Shown here one piece after another: positions 1 to 6,489 of a stretch of DNA of 8,310 bases. Position numbers and translations under genes: made by a program. This DNA comes from Actinomycetota bacterium (lineage in GTDB: Bacteria > Actinomycetota > Acidimicrobiia > IMCC26256 > PALSA-610). Location of the stretch: NCBI GenBank assembly GCA_030839105.1, contig JAUZEI010000211.1, positions 1 to 8,310 of the forward strand. The letters are read 5' to 3'. A model generated the notes under the pieces. That model did no database searches. It saw nothing but the letters and a program-made list of their open reading frames with translations, and was not told the DNA's origin. Numbering within the stretch: the first letter of the stretch is position 1; each line of letters opens with the position of its first letter.

Positions 1-958
1 CGAACGCCGCCTTCACCATCTCGACGCCCTCGTCGTAGCGCGAGCGCGGGAGCAACAGACGCGTCGTGATCGCGCAGCCCTGGCCGGAGTGCATGCACAC
101 CATGCCGGCACCCGGGAGCACCTCGGCGAAGTTCGCGTCGTCGAGCACGATGTTTGCCGACTTGCCGCCGAGCTCGAGGAACACGCGCTTCAACGTCTCG
201 GCGCCCCGGGCCGCGATGTGCTTGCCGACCGCGGTCGATCCCGTGAACGAGATCATGTCGACGAGCGGCGAACCGGTGAGCACGTCGCCGACCGCCGCCG
301 GATCCGACGCCGTCACCACGTTGAACACGCCGGCCGGGATGTCGGTCTCCTCGGCCACGATCTTGCCGATCCACGTCGCCGAGTACGGCGTGTCGGGCGC
401 CGGCTTCAGGATCACCGTGCATCCCGCCGCGAGCGCGGGTGTGATCTTCGAGAGATTCAGCATGAAGGGGAAGTTCCACGGCGTGATCGCGCCGACGACT
501 CCGATCGGCTCACGGATCACGAGCCGGTTCGAATTCAGGCCGAAGAACTCGTGGTTCCCGAGCTCGTACTCCCACTCGTAGCGTTCGATCATGTCGATGT
601 CCCACTGCATGTCGTCGATGCAGGTGTCCTGCTGAATCGCGAACGTGAGACCGACCGGCGTTCCTACCTCGGCAACGATCTGCGGGCGCAGGTCTTCCTT
701 GTGCTTGTCGAGCGCCTCCTTCAGCTGTTGGAGGCATGCTTTACGAAACGCCCGATCCGTCGACCAGTCGGTCTCGTCGAATGACCGCCGGGCCGCGGCG
801 ATCGCTCGCTCCATGTCGGCCGGGGAGGCGTCGGCGACGGGACCGATGACAGTCTCGGTGGCCGGGTTGAGATTGTCGTAGGTCTTGGCGCCCTCCGCCT
901 CGACGAGCTTCCCGTCGATCAACATCCGAGATTCGAACGCCAGTTCCTCAGTGCCCAT
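1..958 (-). CDS. Aldehyde dehydrogenase, N-terminal part (C-terminus beyond left edge)
   Basis: NAD(P)-dependent oxidation of an aldehyde to a carboxylate in the cytoplasm, by membership of the aldehyde dehydrogenase superfamily; the substrate is not evident. I translated 319 residues from the ATG at 958. Visible motifs are TPWNFP at 159-164 (Asn162, oxyanion hole), KPAP at 185-188 (Lys185, cofactor binding), FTGST at 238-242 (Rossmann glycine loop), LELGGK at 261-266 (Glu262, general base) and GQGC at 292-295 (nucleophile Cys295). Everything needed for catalysis up to the cysteine is intact. Family members are usually about 480-500 residues, so roughly 165 C-terminal residues lie outside the window. 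The start is supported by a GGAGG Shine-Dalgarno (970-974) 11 nt upstream. It is divergent from the ppx-like gene across 85 nt. Family confidence is high; substrate class is unknown. Confidence 0.95.
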   Translation of the reverse strand, partial: MGTEELAFESRMLIDGKLVEAEGAKTYDNLNPATETVIGPVADASPADMERAIAAARRSFDETDWSTDRAFRKACLQQLKEALDKHKEDLRPQIVAEVGTPVGLTFAIQQDTCIDDMQWDIDMIERYEWEYELGNHEFFGLNSNRLVIREPIGVVGAITPWNFPFMLNLSKITPALAAGCTVILKPAPDTPYSATWIGKIVAEETDIPAGVFNVVTASDPAAVGDVLTGSPLVDMISFTGSTAVGKHIAARGAETLKRVFLELGGKSANIVLDDANFAEVLPGAGMVCMHSGQGCAITTRLLLPRSRYDEGVEMVKAAF

Positions 959-1013
959 TGTTCCGTTTCCCTCCACGCCGATTTCTTCGGGTTGCGCATG
1001 CGATGGTCGGGCC

Positions 1014-1043
1014 AGGGTACGCGCGTGGGTAGCGTCCTGTCCG
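1014..1043 (-). promoter_or_regulatory. Candidate promoter of the aldehyde dehydrogenase gene
   Basis: On the minus strand, CGGACA (1043-1038) and TACCCT (1019-1014) are separated by 18 nt, resembling sigma-70-type -35 and TANNNT -10 boxes. Transcription would begin near 1007, giving a leader of about 50 nt that carries the GGAGG ribosome site. The -35 box abuts the start codon of the opposing gene, so the two promoters would overlap. This rests on pattern matching only. Confidence 0.3.
1030..1035 (+). promoter_or_regulatory. Candidate -10 box (TAGCGT) for the Ppx/GppA gene
   Basis: TAGCGT fits the actinobacterial TANNNT -10 pattern and ends 8 nt before the ATG at 1044. No convincing Shine-Dalgarno precedes that ATG, so transcription could start at or next to the start codon and give a leaderless mRNA. 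No good -35 box is visible. The box lies inside the spacer of the candidate opposing promoter. Confidence 0.25.
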
Positions 1044-2606
1044 ATGCGCATCGCCGCGCTCGACCTCGGATCGAACTCCTTCCACCTCCTCGTCGCCGAC
1101 GTCCACGTCGACGGCACGTTCACCGCGGTCGCGCGGGAGAAGGAGATGTTGCGGCTGGGCGACGACGTCGCCCGTCACGGACGCATCCCACCCGCCACGG
1201 CCGATCGCGCGATCGCCGCCGTCCGGCGTCTGCGCCAACTCGCCGACGCCCTCGGCGCCCGGGAATTCATCGCCAAGGCGACGAGCGCCATCCGCACCGC
1301 GGCCAACGGGCCCGAGCTGATCGACCGTATCGAGTCGGAGACGGGCGTCGAGGTCGAGGTGATCAACGGCGACGAGGAGGCCCGGCTCGTCTTCGCCGCC
1401 ATCCGAGCAAGCGTCGTGCTCGAGCCGCCGCCCGCGCTGTGCTTCGACCTCGGCGGCGGGAGCGTCGAGATCATGATCGGGGACGCGTCCGGGCTCCGAT
1501 GGGAACGCAGCCTGCCGCTCGGCGTGGGCCGCCTCACTGCGGAGTGCGTGCACGACGATCCGCCGTCGCGCGCCGACCGCAAACGTCTCGACGAGCGCGT
1601 GCGCGCCGGCCTCGAGCCACTCGTCGACGAGGTGCGCAAACGGAGTCCGGGACTCGGAGTGGGTACGAGCGGGACACTCAACGACCTCGTGCGCATGGCC
1701 GTCGCGTTGGAATCCGGTGAGCGCACCCTGCCGGCGAGCACGAATGCGTTACGCGCGTCGCGGTCGGCCGTCGAGCAGCTGCACGAGCGCATCATGGAAG
1801 CCAAGACGTCGGAGCGTCGCCGCATGCCCGGCCTCGAGGAGCAGCGCCGAGCCGAGCTCCTACCGGCCGGCTCGACGCTCCTGGTCACCGCACTGGAACT
1901 GTTCGACCTCGACGGCTTGATGGTGAGCGACTGGGCGCTGCGGGAGGGCATCGTCCTCGACGCAGTGCGCAGTCACGATCCGAGCGACTGGTCGGACGAC
2001 CCGCGCGCGCTGCGCCGGGCGTCGGTCGCGAGCCTGGCCCGTCGCTGCAATTCCGACGTTGCACACACCGACCATGTCGCGCGCCTCGCGCGGCGTTTGT
2101 TCGACCAGACCGTCGACCTCCACGGGCTGGAGGATCGCGATCGCGAGATGTTGGAGTTCGCGGCGCTGTTGCACGACATCGGACAGCACGTGTCACGGAA
2201 GGGGCATCACCGCCACGCGGCATATCTCGTCGAGAACGGCGAGCTGCGCGGATTCGAGCCCGCGGAGGTCGCGTTCCTGGCGACGCTCGTCCGCCACCAT
2301 CGCCGGGGCGACCCGAAAACCTCGGAGTCGCGCTACGCCGCTCTCACCGCCGACGACCGCACCCGACTGCGAAAACTTGCGGCAATGCTGCGGGTTGCCG
2401 ACGGTCTGGACCGGGGCCGCCGGGGCGGGGTTGAGGATCTCGAGGCATTTGTGGGTACAGACCTGGTTGTCATTCGACTTCTCGCCCGCGACGACGCCGA
2501 GTTGGAGCTCTGGGGTGCCCGTAGACGCCGTGAACTGTTCGAGAAGGTCTTTGCCCGCGAGCTCGAGCTCGTCGTGGGCGGCTCCAGGGTGCCGGCGGAC
2601 GTCTGA
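1044..2606 (+). CDS. Ppx/GppA family phosphatase with C-terminal HD domain
   Basis: Predicted exopolyphosphatase and/or guanosine pentaphosphate phosphohydrolase, cytoplasmic, acting in polyphosphate or stringent-response nucleotide turnover. The protein is 520 residues. An actin-like ASKHA phosphatase half (about 1-305) shows DLGSNSFHLL at 7-16 (phosphate loop), GDEEARL at 109-115, DLGGGS at 135-140 (second phosphate loop) and GTSGTLNDL at 207-215. An HD-type half (about 320-510) shows His344, the His377-Asp378 dyad in LLHDIG, the His388/389/391 cluster and Asp454 in VADGLD, so metal ligands look intact. The frame is open upstream to an ATG at 885, but that stretch overlaps the opposing dehydrogenase and is compositionally unlike a Ppx N-terminus; MRIAALDLGSNSFHLL at 1044 is the typical family start. 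Whether it prefers polyP or pppGpp cannot be told from the sequence. Confidence 0.93.
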   Translation: MRIAALDLGSNSFHLLVADVHVDGTFTAVAREKEMLRLGDDVARHGRIPPATADRAIAAVRRLRQLADALGAREFIAKATSAIRTAANGPELIDRIESETGVEVEVINGDEEARLVFAAIRASVVLEPPPALCFDLGGGSVEIMIGDASGLRWERSLPLGVGRLTAECVHDDPPSRADRKRLDERVRAGLEPLVDEVRKRSPGLGVGTSGTLNDLVRMAVALESGERTLPASTNALRASRSAVEQLHERIMEAKTSERRRMPGLEEQRRAELLPAGSTLLVTALELFDLDGLMVSDWALREGIVLDAVRSHDPSDWSDDPRALRRASVASLARRCNSDVAHTDHVARLARRLFDQTVDLHGLEDRDREMLEFAALLHDIGQHVSRKGHHRHAAYLVENGELRGFEPAEVAFLATLVRHHRRGDPKTSESRYAALTADDRTRLRKLAAMLRVADGLDRGRRGGVEDLEAFVGTDLVVIRLLARDDAELELWGARRRRELFEKVFARELELVVGGSRVPADV

Positions 2607-2642
2607 CCTGCCCAAATCCCCCAGCTTCGCAGTTTCTCCGCC

Positions 2643-2655
2643 CCGAATGATTCGG
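2643..2655. promoter_or_regulatory. Hyphenated perfect dyad CCGAAT-G-ATTCGG
   Basis: CCGAAT is followed by one G and then its exact reverse complement ATTCGG. It lies 37 nt after the ppx-like stop and 142 nt before the tetR start. It could be a TetR-type operator for autoregulation, or as RNA a 5-bp stem with a three-base loop. No T-run follows, which argues against an intrinsic terminator. No equally convincing second copy was seen in the window. The function is unproven. Confidence 0.3.
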
Positions 2656-2797
2656 CGGATGCGTACTTCGGGAAATGCAATCCCTACGGGGCAGCGCGTC
2701 GGTGACAACCCGGCGGGCAGCACAACGGCCACGACGATCGAGCAAAGGCTTTCGAAATGTTGAACCTGACAGCCAAGGCGACCCTCGGAGCCCGTCG

Positions 2798-3484
2798 ATG
2801 AGCCCCACACGGCGGGAACTGGTCCGTGCGACCCGGACCCGCATCGTCGACGCCGCGGGCCGCCTCACCCGCGAGCGCGGCGCCGGCGGCTTCAGCATGG
2901 ACGTCCTCGCCAAGGAAGCGGGCGTCGCCCGCGCGACCGTGTACGAGCACTTCCGCTCCAAGCGTGCGGTGCTCGACGAGCTTGCGTCGTCGATCGCGCG
3001 GTCCGTCACGATGGACGACTCGCGAACAGCCACGAGCGATCCGCTGGTGGCGCTGCGCGACATCCTCGGCGCGGTGTGCCGGCACTGGGCCGAGCACGAA
3101 GAACGTATGAATGGTCTCCGCACGTTGACGGCACTGACCGGCGGCGACCAGGCGGGCGAAGGAATCGACGAGAAGCAGCTCCGCAAGCTCGTGGAGTCAC
3201 TTGCGGCCGCCGGTCAGATGCGTGCGCACTGGACGGTCGACGAAGCAAGCGACGCCCTCGGTGCACTCACGTCGTACGCAACCTACGAGCGCCTGCGCCG
3301 CGCGCCGAGAACGCCCGAGCAGGTCGAAGGTGTGCTTGCAAAGCTCGTCGTCTCGATCGTCAGCCGCGGCGGCGCGGCGGCGCCGAACAGCGCACCCGCG
3401 AGCGCGGTGCCGAACAGCGCCACGACGAGCGCCGGGACCCAGAACAGCGCGCCGGAGATCCGGTCCGTCGCTTCGCAGGGCTAG
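2798..3484 (+). CDS. TetR/AcrR family transcriptional regulator
   Basis: Ligand-responsive DNA-binding repressor by family; operator and ligand are unknown. The protein is 228 residues from the ATG at 2798, chosen because GGAG (2787-2790) sits 7 nt upstream and because the longer open frame upstream reads as spacer DNA. The N-terminal helix-turn-helix spans about 10-57: an initial helix with TRTRIVDAA, then FSMDVLAKEAGVARATVYEH with the TetR signature VARATVYEHFRSK at 43-55. The all-alpha ligand domain runs from about 60 to 190. The last 38 residues are an Ala/Ser/Asn-rich low-complexity tail with NSA repeated three times, unusual for the family. It is convergent with the DUF35 gene (23 nt between stops) and in the same direction as the ppx-like gene. 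Plausible targets are itself or the neighbouring catabolic genes. Confidence 0.9.
   Translation: MSPTRRELVRATRTRIVDAAGRLTRERGAGGFSMDVLAKEAGVARATVYEHFRSKRAVLDELASSIARSVTMDDSRTATSDPLVALRDILGAVCRHWAEHEERMNGLRTLTALTGGDQAGEGIDEKQLRKLVESLAAAGQMRAHWTVDEASDALGALTSYATYERLRRAPRTPEQVEGVLAKLVVSIVSRGGAAAPNSAPASAVPNSATTSAGTQNSAPEIRSVASQG
3382..3450 (+). repeat. Three imperfect repeats encoding NSA in the TetR tail
   Basis: GAACAGCGC occurs at 3385-3393, 3412-3420 and 3442-3450, spacings 27 and 30 nt (9 and 10 codons). The first two copies share the longer GCCGAACAGCGC. The intervals are Ala/Ser/Thr-rich codons. This is an in-frame minisatellite-like stretch coding for a probably disordered tail. Read on the opposite strand, the same bases give ALF motifs in a strongly hydrophobic stretch (see findings). 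Confidence 0.5.
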
Positions 3485-3499
3485 TCACCGCCGGGTGTT

Positions 3500-3518
3500 C
3501 CGCGGCGCTACTCCGCGG
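3500..3518. terminator. Possible bidirectional hairpin between convergent stops
   Basis: CCGCGG (3500-3505), a 7-nt loop, then CCGCGG again (3513-3518) can form a 6-bp G+C stem on either strand. It sits at the junction of the convergent tetR and DUF35 genes and spans the DUF35 stop codon. There is no T-run on either side, and CCGCGG is common in DNA of this composition, so this is weak. Confidence 0.2.
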
Positions 3519-3945
3519 CGAAGTCGACGAACCCGAGACCTTCTGGCGCGGGCCGGAACGCGGCGCGCACCCGCATGCCGACACGGGCTTCGTCCGGCGC
3601 CAGCTCGGGCATCGGGGCGATGAGCCGCGCGCCGTCCTCGTCGAGATCGACGGTCGCGACGACGAACGGGATGCGCTCGTTGAAGGGCGGCACTCCGTTC
3701 TGGCGGATCACGGTGAACGAATAGACCGTGCCGCGCCCGCTCGCGGTCACCCATTCGAGCGTCTGCTTCCCGCAATGGCTACACAGCATGCGGGCGTAAT
3801 GCTGATGACGTCCGCATGTGAGGCAGCGCTGGATGCGAAGCTCACCGCGACCGGCGCCCTCCCAGTATTCGCGGTCTTCCTTGGTCGGTCGCGGCACGAG
3901 CCACTTGGGCACCTCCGTCCAGCCCGCCGGGGCTGCTTCGGCCAT
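3508..3945 (-). CDS. DUF35 zinc-ribbon/OB-fold protein, thiolase partner
   Basis: Small cytoplasmic acyl-CoA-associated protein of the DUF35 (OB-fold with rubredoxin-like zinc ribbon) family, which commonly forms a complex with thiolase-fold enzymes. The protein is 145 residues. The N-terminal helix contains REYWEGAGRGEL (25-36), the family's characteristic W-x-G region. The zinc ribbon has Cys41-x2-Cys44 and Cys55-x2-Cys58. The OB-fold begins at GRGTVYSFTVI (70-80) and continues through PFVVATVDLDEDGARL. Its ATG shares one base with the TGA of the upstream thiolase gene (TGATG at 3947-3943), and a GGAGG Shine-Dalgarno (3953-3957) inside the thiolase 3' end lies 7 nt before the start. This arrangement indicates translational coupling and fixed subunit supply. 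All four cysteines are present, so zinc binding is expected. In known relatives the DUF35 partner is needed for activity of the thiolase-like subunit; that is inferred here. Confidence 0.92.
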   Translation of the reverse strand: MAEAAPAGWTEVPKWLVPRPTKEDREYWEGAGRGELRIQRCLTCGRHQHYARMLCSHCGKQTLEWVTASGRGTVYSFTVIRQNGVPPFNERIPFVVATVDLDEDGARLIAPMPELAPDEARVGMRVRAAFRPAPEGLGFVDFAAE

Positions 3946-5117
3946 CAGTTTCCCTCCGTGCCCAGAACCACGGTGGCCTGCGTCGAGAGCCAGCCACCAC
4001 TGCCGTGCGCGACGGCGATCTCCGCCCCGGGCACCTGGCTGGCGCCCGCCTCACCGCGCAGCTGACGCGTCGCTTCGCACAGCAGGAACAGGCCGCGCAT
4101 CCCGGGGTGGGTCGCCGAGAGACCGCCGCCGTCGGTGTTGGTCGGCAGCGCGCCGCCGAGGCGGAGGTTGCCGCCGTTGTCGCTTACGAACGCGCCGCCT
4201 TCGCCCTTGGGCGCGAAACCGAGATCCTCGAGCACCACCAGCACCGTGTACGTGAACGAGTCGTACATGGCGAACATGTCGACGTCGGCGGGCGTGATAC
4301 CTGCTTCCGCGAACGCCTTCGGCCCGCTGACCGCCGCCGCCGTGCGGGTCATGTCGGCCATGGCCGCGATCGAATGATGTGTCGTTCCGCCCGCCGCGCC
4401 GCGCACGAACACCGGGCGGTGCCCGAGATCGCGGGCGCGTTCTTCGGTGCTCATGATCACGCAGCAACCACCATCGGAGATCACACAGCAGTCGAGCTTG
4501 TGCAGAGGGTCGGCGACGAGCCGGGACGACATGACGTCATCGACGGTGATCGGGTCGCGGTACATCGCGTTGGGATTGCGCGCGGCGTGCTCACGCGTCT
4601 GCACGGAGATGGACGCAAGCTGTTCGGGCTTCGTCCCGTACTCGTGCATGTGGCGCTGCGCCGCCATCGCGTACGCGCCGACGAGCGTCAGGCCGGTCGG
4701 GAACTCGTACGACATGGGCAACGGGAGCGCCATGCCACCGCGTCCACCACCTCCACCGCCGGTTCCGAGCGTGCGTCCCGAGGCCGACAGCTGGTTGTTC
4801 CCGTAGACGATCGCGATCGTGTCGGCGTCACCGTTCTGGATGGCCCGGTACGCGTGCATCGCGTGGAACTCGAAGCTGGAGCCGCCGACACTGGACGACT
4901 CGAGCCACGTCGGAGCGAGACCGAGGTACTCGGCCAGCGCGACCTCGTGCATCCCGCCGTAACCCGCGCTGGCGAGGCCGTCGATGTCGTCCTTCTCGAG
5001 GCCGGCGTCGTCGAGCGCCCGCCGGAACGACTGCGCCTCCAACATGACCGCACTCAGGTCGGGGGTAACGGGACCGTCCGACAAGCCCACCCCGACGATG
5101 CACACCGGTCTCTGCAC
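3945..5117 (-). CDS. Thiolase-superfamily protein (SCP-x/lipid-transfer type), catalytic cysteines missing
   Basis: Thiolase-fold enzyme expected to act on an acyl-CoA, 390 residues, the usual length for the SCP2-thiolase-like group. Family features are the N-terminal VCIVGVG strand, GLASAGYGG at 47-55, SSVGGSSFEFHAM at 75-87 in the nucleophile region, YDSFTYTVLVVLEDLGF at 285-301 and GGGLSATHPGMRGL at 330-343 near the active-site His337. The usual nucleophilic Cys is replaced by Ser (about Ser76), and the C-terminal Cys motif reads AHGSGGW (370-376), so no Cys occupies either catalytic position. A Claisen thiolase reaction is therefore unlikely; a retro-aldol or other C-C lyase role with the DUF35 partner is more plausible. 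A Gly-rich run covers 118-128. The GTG start at 5117 was chosen because it opens just before the conserved VCIVGVG and lies 7 nt after TAGCTT; the frame extends upstream to an ATG at 5462, but that part is antisense to the next gene. An alternative GTG is at 5105. Confidence 0.92.
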   Translation of the reverse strand: MQRPVCIVGVGLSDGPVTPDLSAVMLEAQSFRRALDDAGLEKDDIDGLASAGYGGMHEVALAEYLGLAPTWLESSSVGGSSFEFHAMHAYRAIQNGDADTIAIVYGNNQLSASGRTLGTGGGGGGRGGMALPLPMSYEFPTGLTLVGAYAMAAQRHMHEYGTKPEQLASISVQTREHAARNPNAMYRDPITVDDVMSSRLVADPLHKLDCCVISDGGCCVIMSTEERARDLGHRPVFVRGAAGGTTHHSIAAMADMTRTAAAVSGPKAFAEAGITPADVDMFAMYDSFTYTVLVVLEDLGFAPKGEGGAFVSDNGGNLRLGGALPTNTDGGGLSATHPGMRGLFLLCEATRQLRGEAGASQVPGAEIAVAHGSGGWLSTQATVVLGTEGN

Positions 5118-5124
5118 GGCGGGG

Positions 5125-5130
5125 AAGCTA
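5125..5130 (-). promoter_or_regulatory. Candidate -10 box (TAGCTT) for the thiolase-DUF35 operon
   Basis: On the minus strand TAGCTT matches TANNNT and ends 7 nt before the GTG at 5117. That spacing would place the transcription start at the start codon, giving a leaderless message, and fits the absence of a Shine-Dalgarno there. No good -35 box is visible 17-18 nt upstream. Confidence 0.3.
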
Positions 5131-5175
5131 GCCCGCGCGTGCGCAGCGGTGCCCGGGGCGGAGGTCCGGTCGGCA

Positions 5176-5205
5176 CTGCCAAAAGAAATCCGACGGACGT
5201 AAACT
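5176..5205 (+). promoter_or_regulatory. Candidate leaderless promoter of the amidohydrolase operon
   Basis: CTGCCA (5176-5181) and TAAACT (5200-5205) are separated by 18 nt, each matching four of six consensus bases. TAAACT ends 6 nt before the ATG at 5212, so transcription would start on or next to the start codon. No Shine-Dalgarno is present. The stretch 5181-5205 is locally A-rich within very GC-rich DNA, as expected of a promoter. Confidence 0.4.
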
Positions 5206-5211
5206 TCGGCT

Positions 5212-6489
5212 ATGCGCATGGAAGACATGATCCTGGTCAGCGTCGACGACCACGTCGTGGAACCGCCCGACCTGTTCGAGAAGCACGTGCCCCCGAAGTA
5301 CAAGGACATCGCGCCGCGGATCGAGCACATGCCCGACGGCACCGATCGTTGGGTCTTCCTCGACTTCGACATCCCGAACGTCGGCCTCAACGCCGTGGCG
5401 GGACGCCCGCCCGAGGAATACGGCATGGATCCCACGAGCTTCGACGAGCTCCGACCGGGCACCTACGACGTGCAACAGCGGGTCCTCGACATGTCGGCGA
5501 ACGGTCTGCTCGCTTCGCTCAACTTCCCGTCACTGCCCGGTTTCGCCGGGCGTCTCTTCGCCGCCCTCGACGACAAGGACGCCGCACTCGCGTTGTGTCG
5601 TGCCTACAACGACTGGCACATCGAAGAGTGGTGCGGCGCCGCGCCCGACCGCCTGATCCCGCTCGCGATCCCGCCCATCTGGAATCCCGAAGCGTGCGGC
5701 GACGAGGTCCGCCGCGTCGCCGAGCGGGGATGTCACGCGATCACTTTCCCGGAGAACCCGGTACCTCTCGGGTTGCCGAGCCTGCACACCGAGCATTGGG
5801 ACCCGTTCTGGAAGGCGTGCAGCGACGTCGGCACGATCGTGAACATGCACATCGGCTCGTCGGGCCAGCTCGCCATCACCGCGCTCGACGCGCCCGTCGA
5901 CGTGATGATCACGCTGCAACCGATGAACATCGTGCAGGCCGCGGCCGACCTCACCTTCTCGCCGGTCTTCCGCCGGTTCCCCGACGTGAAGGTCGCGTTG
6001 TCCGAGGGCGGGATCGGTTGGATCCCTTACTTCCTCGAGCGCATGGACCACTCGTACAAGGCCCACAAGGCGTGGACCTTCTCCGACTTCGGCGACAAGC
6101 TGCCGAGCCAGGTGTTCTCGGAGCACGTGATCCTGTGTTTCATCGAGGACGACTTCGGCGCCCGCAACGCGCGCGAGATCGGTACCGACCACATCTGCAT
6201 CGAGACCGACTATCCGCACAGCGACGCGATCTGGCCCGACGCCCCCGAGCGGCTCATGCAGGCGTGGGGGGCGACCGATCTCACCGACGCCGAGATCAAC
6301 CAGATGACCCACGAGAACGCGATGCGCTTCTTCCGGTTCGATCCCTACGCGATCCGCCCGCGCGAGAAGTGCACGGTCGGCGCGTTGCGCAGCGAGGCCG
6401 TCGGTCACGACGTGTCGATCGTGGCCAAGGGACGCCGGGTCGAGCACAACGAGCCGATGACACTGGCCGGGTTCTCGCCGACCGCGTGA
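5212..6489 (+). CDS. Amidohydrolase_2-family metal-dependent hydrolase (TIM barrel)
   Basis: Cytoplasmic metal-dependent hydrolase or decarboxylase of the amidohydrolase_2 / ACMSD-like group; the reaction on this substrate is unknown. The protein is 425 residues. The N-terminal motif VDDHVVEPPDLF (11-22) replaces the HxH of classic amidohydrolases with a DxH form common in this subgroup. Barrel-strand motifs follow: NMHIGSSG (211-218, His213), LSEGGIGWIPYFLERMDH (263-280, Glu265) and ETDYPHSDAIWP (331-342, Asp333 as likely metal or catalytic acid, His336). HENAMRFFRFD (367-377) is the typical C-terminal element. The first ATG is used because the TAAACT box lies 6 nt upstream; in-frame ATGs at 5218 and 5227 are alternatives. 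It is divergent from the thiolase operon and overlaps the methyltransferase by 4 nt. Relatives often sit in actinobacterial catabolic clusters, which fits the neighbours, but substrate assignment is not possible. Confidence 0.93.
   Translation: MRMEDMILVSVDDHVVEPPDLFEKHVPPKYKDIAPRIEHMPDGTDRWVFLDFDIPNVGLNAVAGRPPEEYGMDPTSFDELRPGTYDVQQRVLDMSANGLLASLNFPSLPGFAGRLFAALDDKDAALALCRAYNDWHIEEWCGAAPDRLIPLAIPPIWNPEACGDEVRRVAERGCHAITFPENPVPLGLPSLHTEHWDPFWKACSDVGTIVNMHIGSSGQLAITALDAPVDVMITLQPMNIVQAAADLTFSPVFRRFPDVKVALSEGGIGWIPYFLERMDHSYKAHKAWTFSDFGDKLPSQVFSEHVILCFIEDDFGARNAREIGTDHICIETDYPHSDAIWPDAPERLMQAWGATDLTDAEINQMTHENAMRFFRFDPYAIRPREKCTVGALRSEAVGHDVSIVAKGRRVEHNEPMTLAGFSPTA

Noticed and set aside
89..784. 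A 231-codon plus-strand open frame
   Set aside because: It is the complement of the aldehyde dehydrogenase coding region, whose catalytic motifs are unmistakable. No independent domain is seen.
885..1043. Upstream extension of the Ppx/GppA reading frame
   Set aside because: It overlaps the dehydrogenase start in antisense and precedes the canonical MRIAALDLGSNS family start, so it is treated as noncoding for this gene.
3076..4065. A 329-codon plus-strand open frame spanning the tetR end and DUF35
   Set aside because: It runs through TetR in another frame and is antisense to DUF35 and the thiolase end. Arg-rich shadow composition.
5118..5462. Upstream extension of the thiolase reading frame to ATG 5462
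   Set aside because: It is antisense to the amidohydrolase N-terminus and adds 115 residues without thiolase features; the length from GTG 5117 matches the family.
4005..6485. A 1073-codon open frame on the plus strand running into the methyltransferase
   Set aside because: Before 6486 it is antisense to the thiolase and out of frame with the amidohydrolase, and its translation is Arg/His/Ala-rich without domains. Long stop-free shadows are expected at this G+C content. Only the part from GTG 6486 has family motifs.
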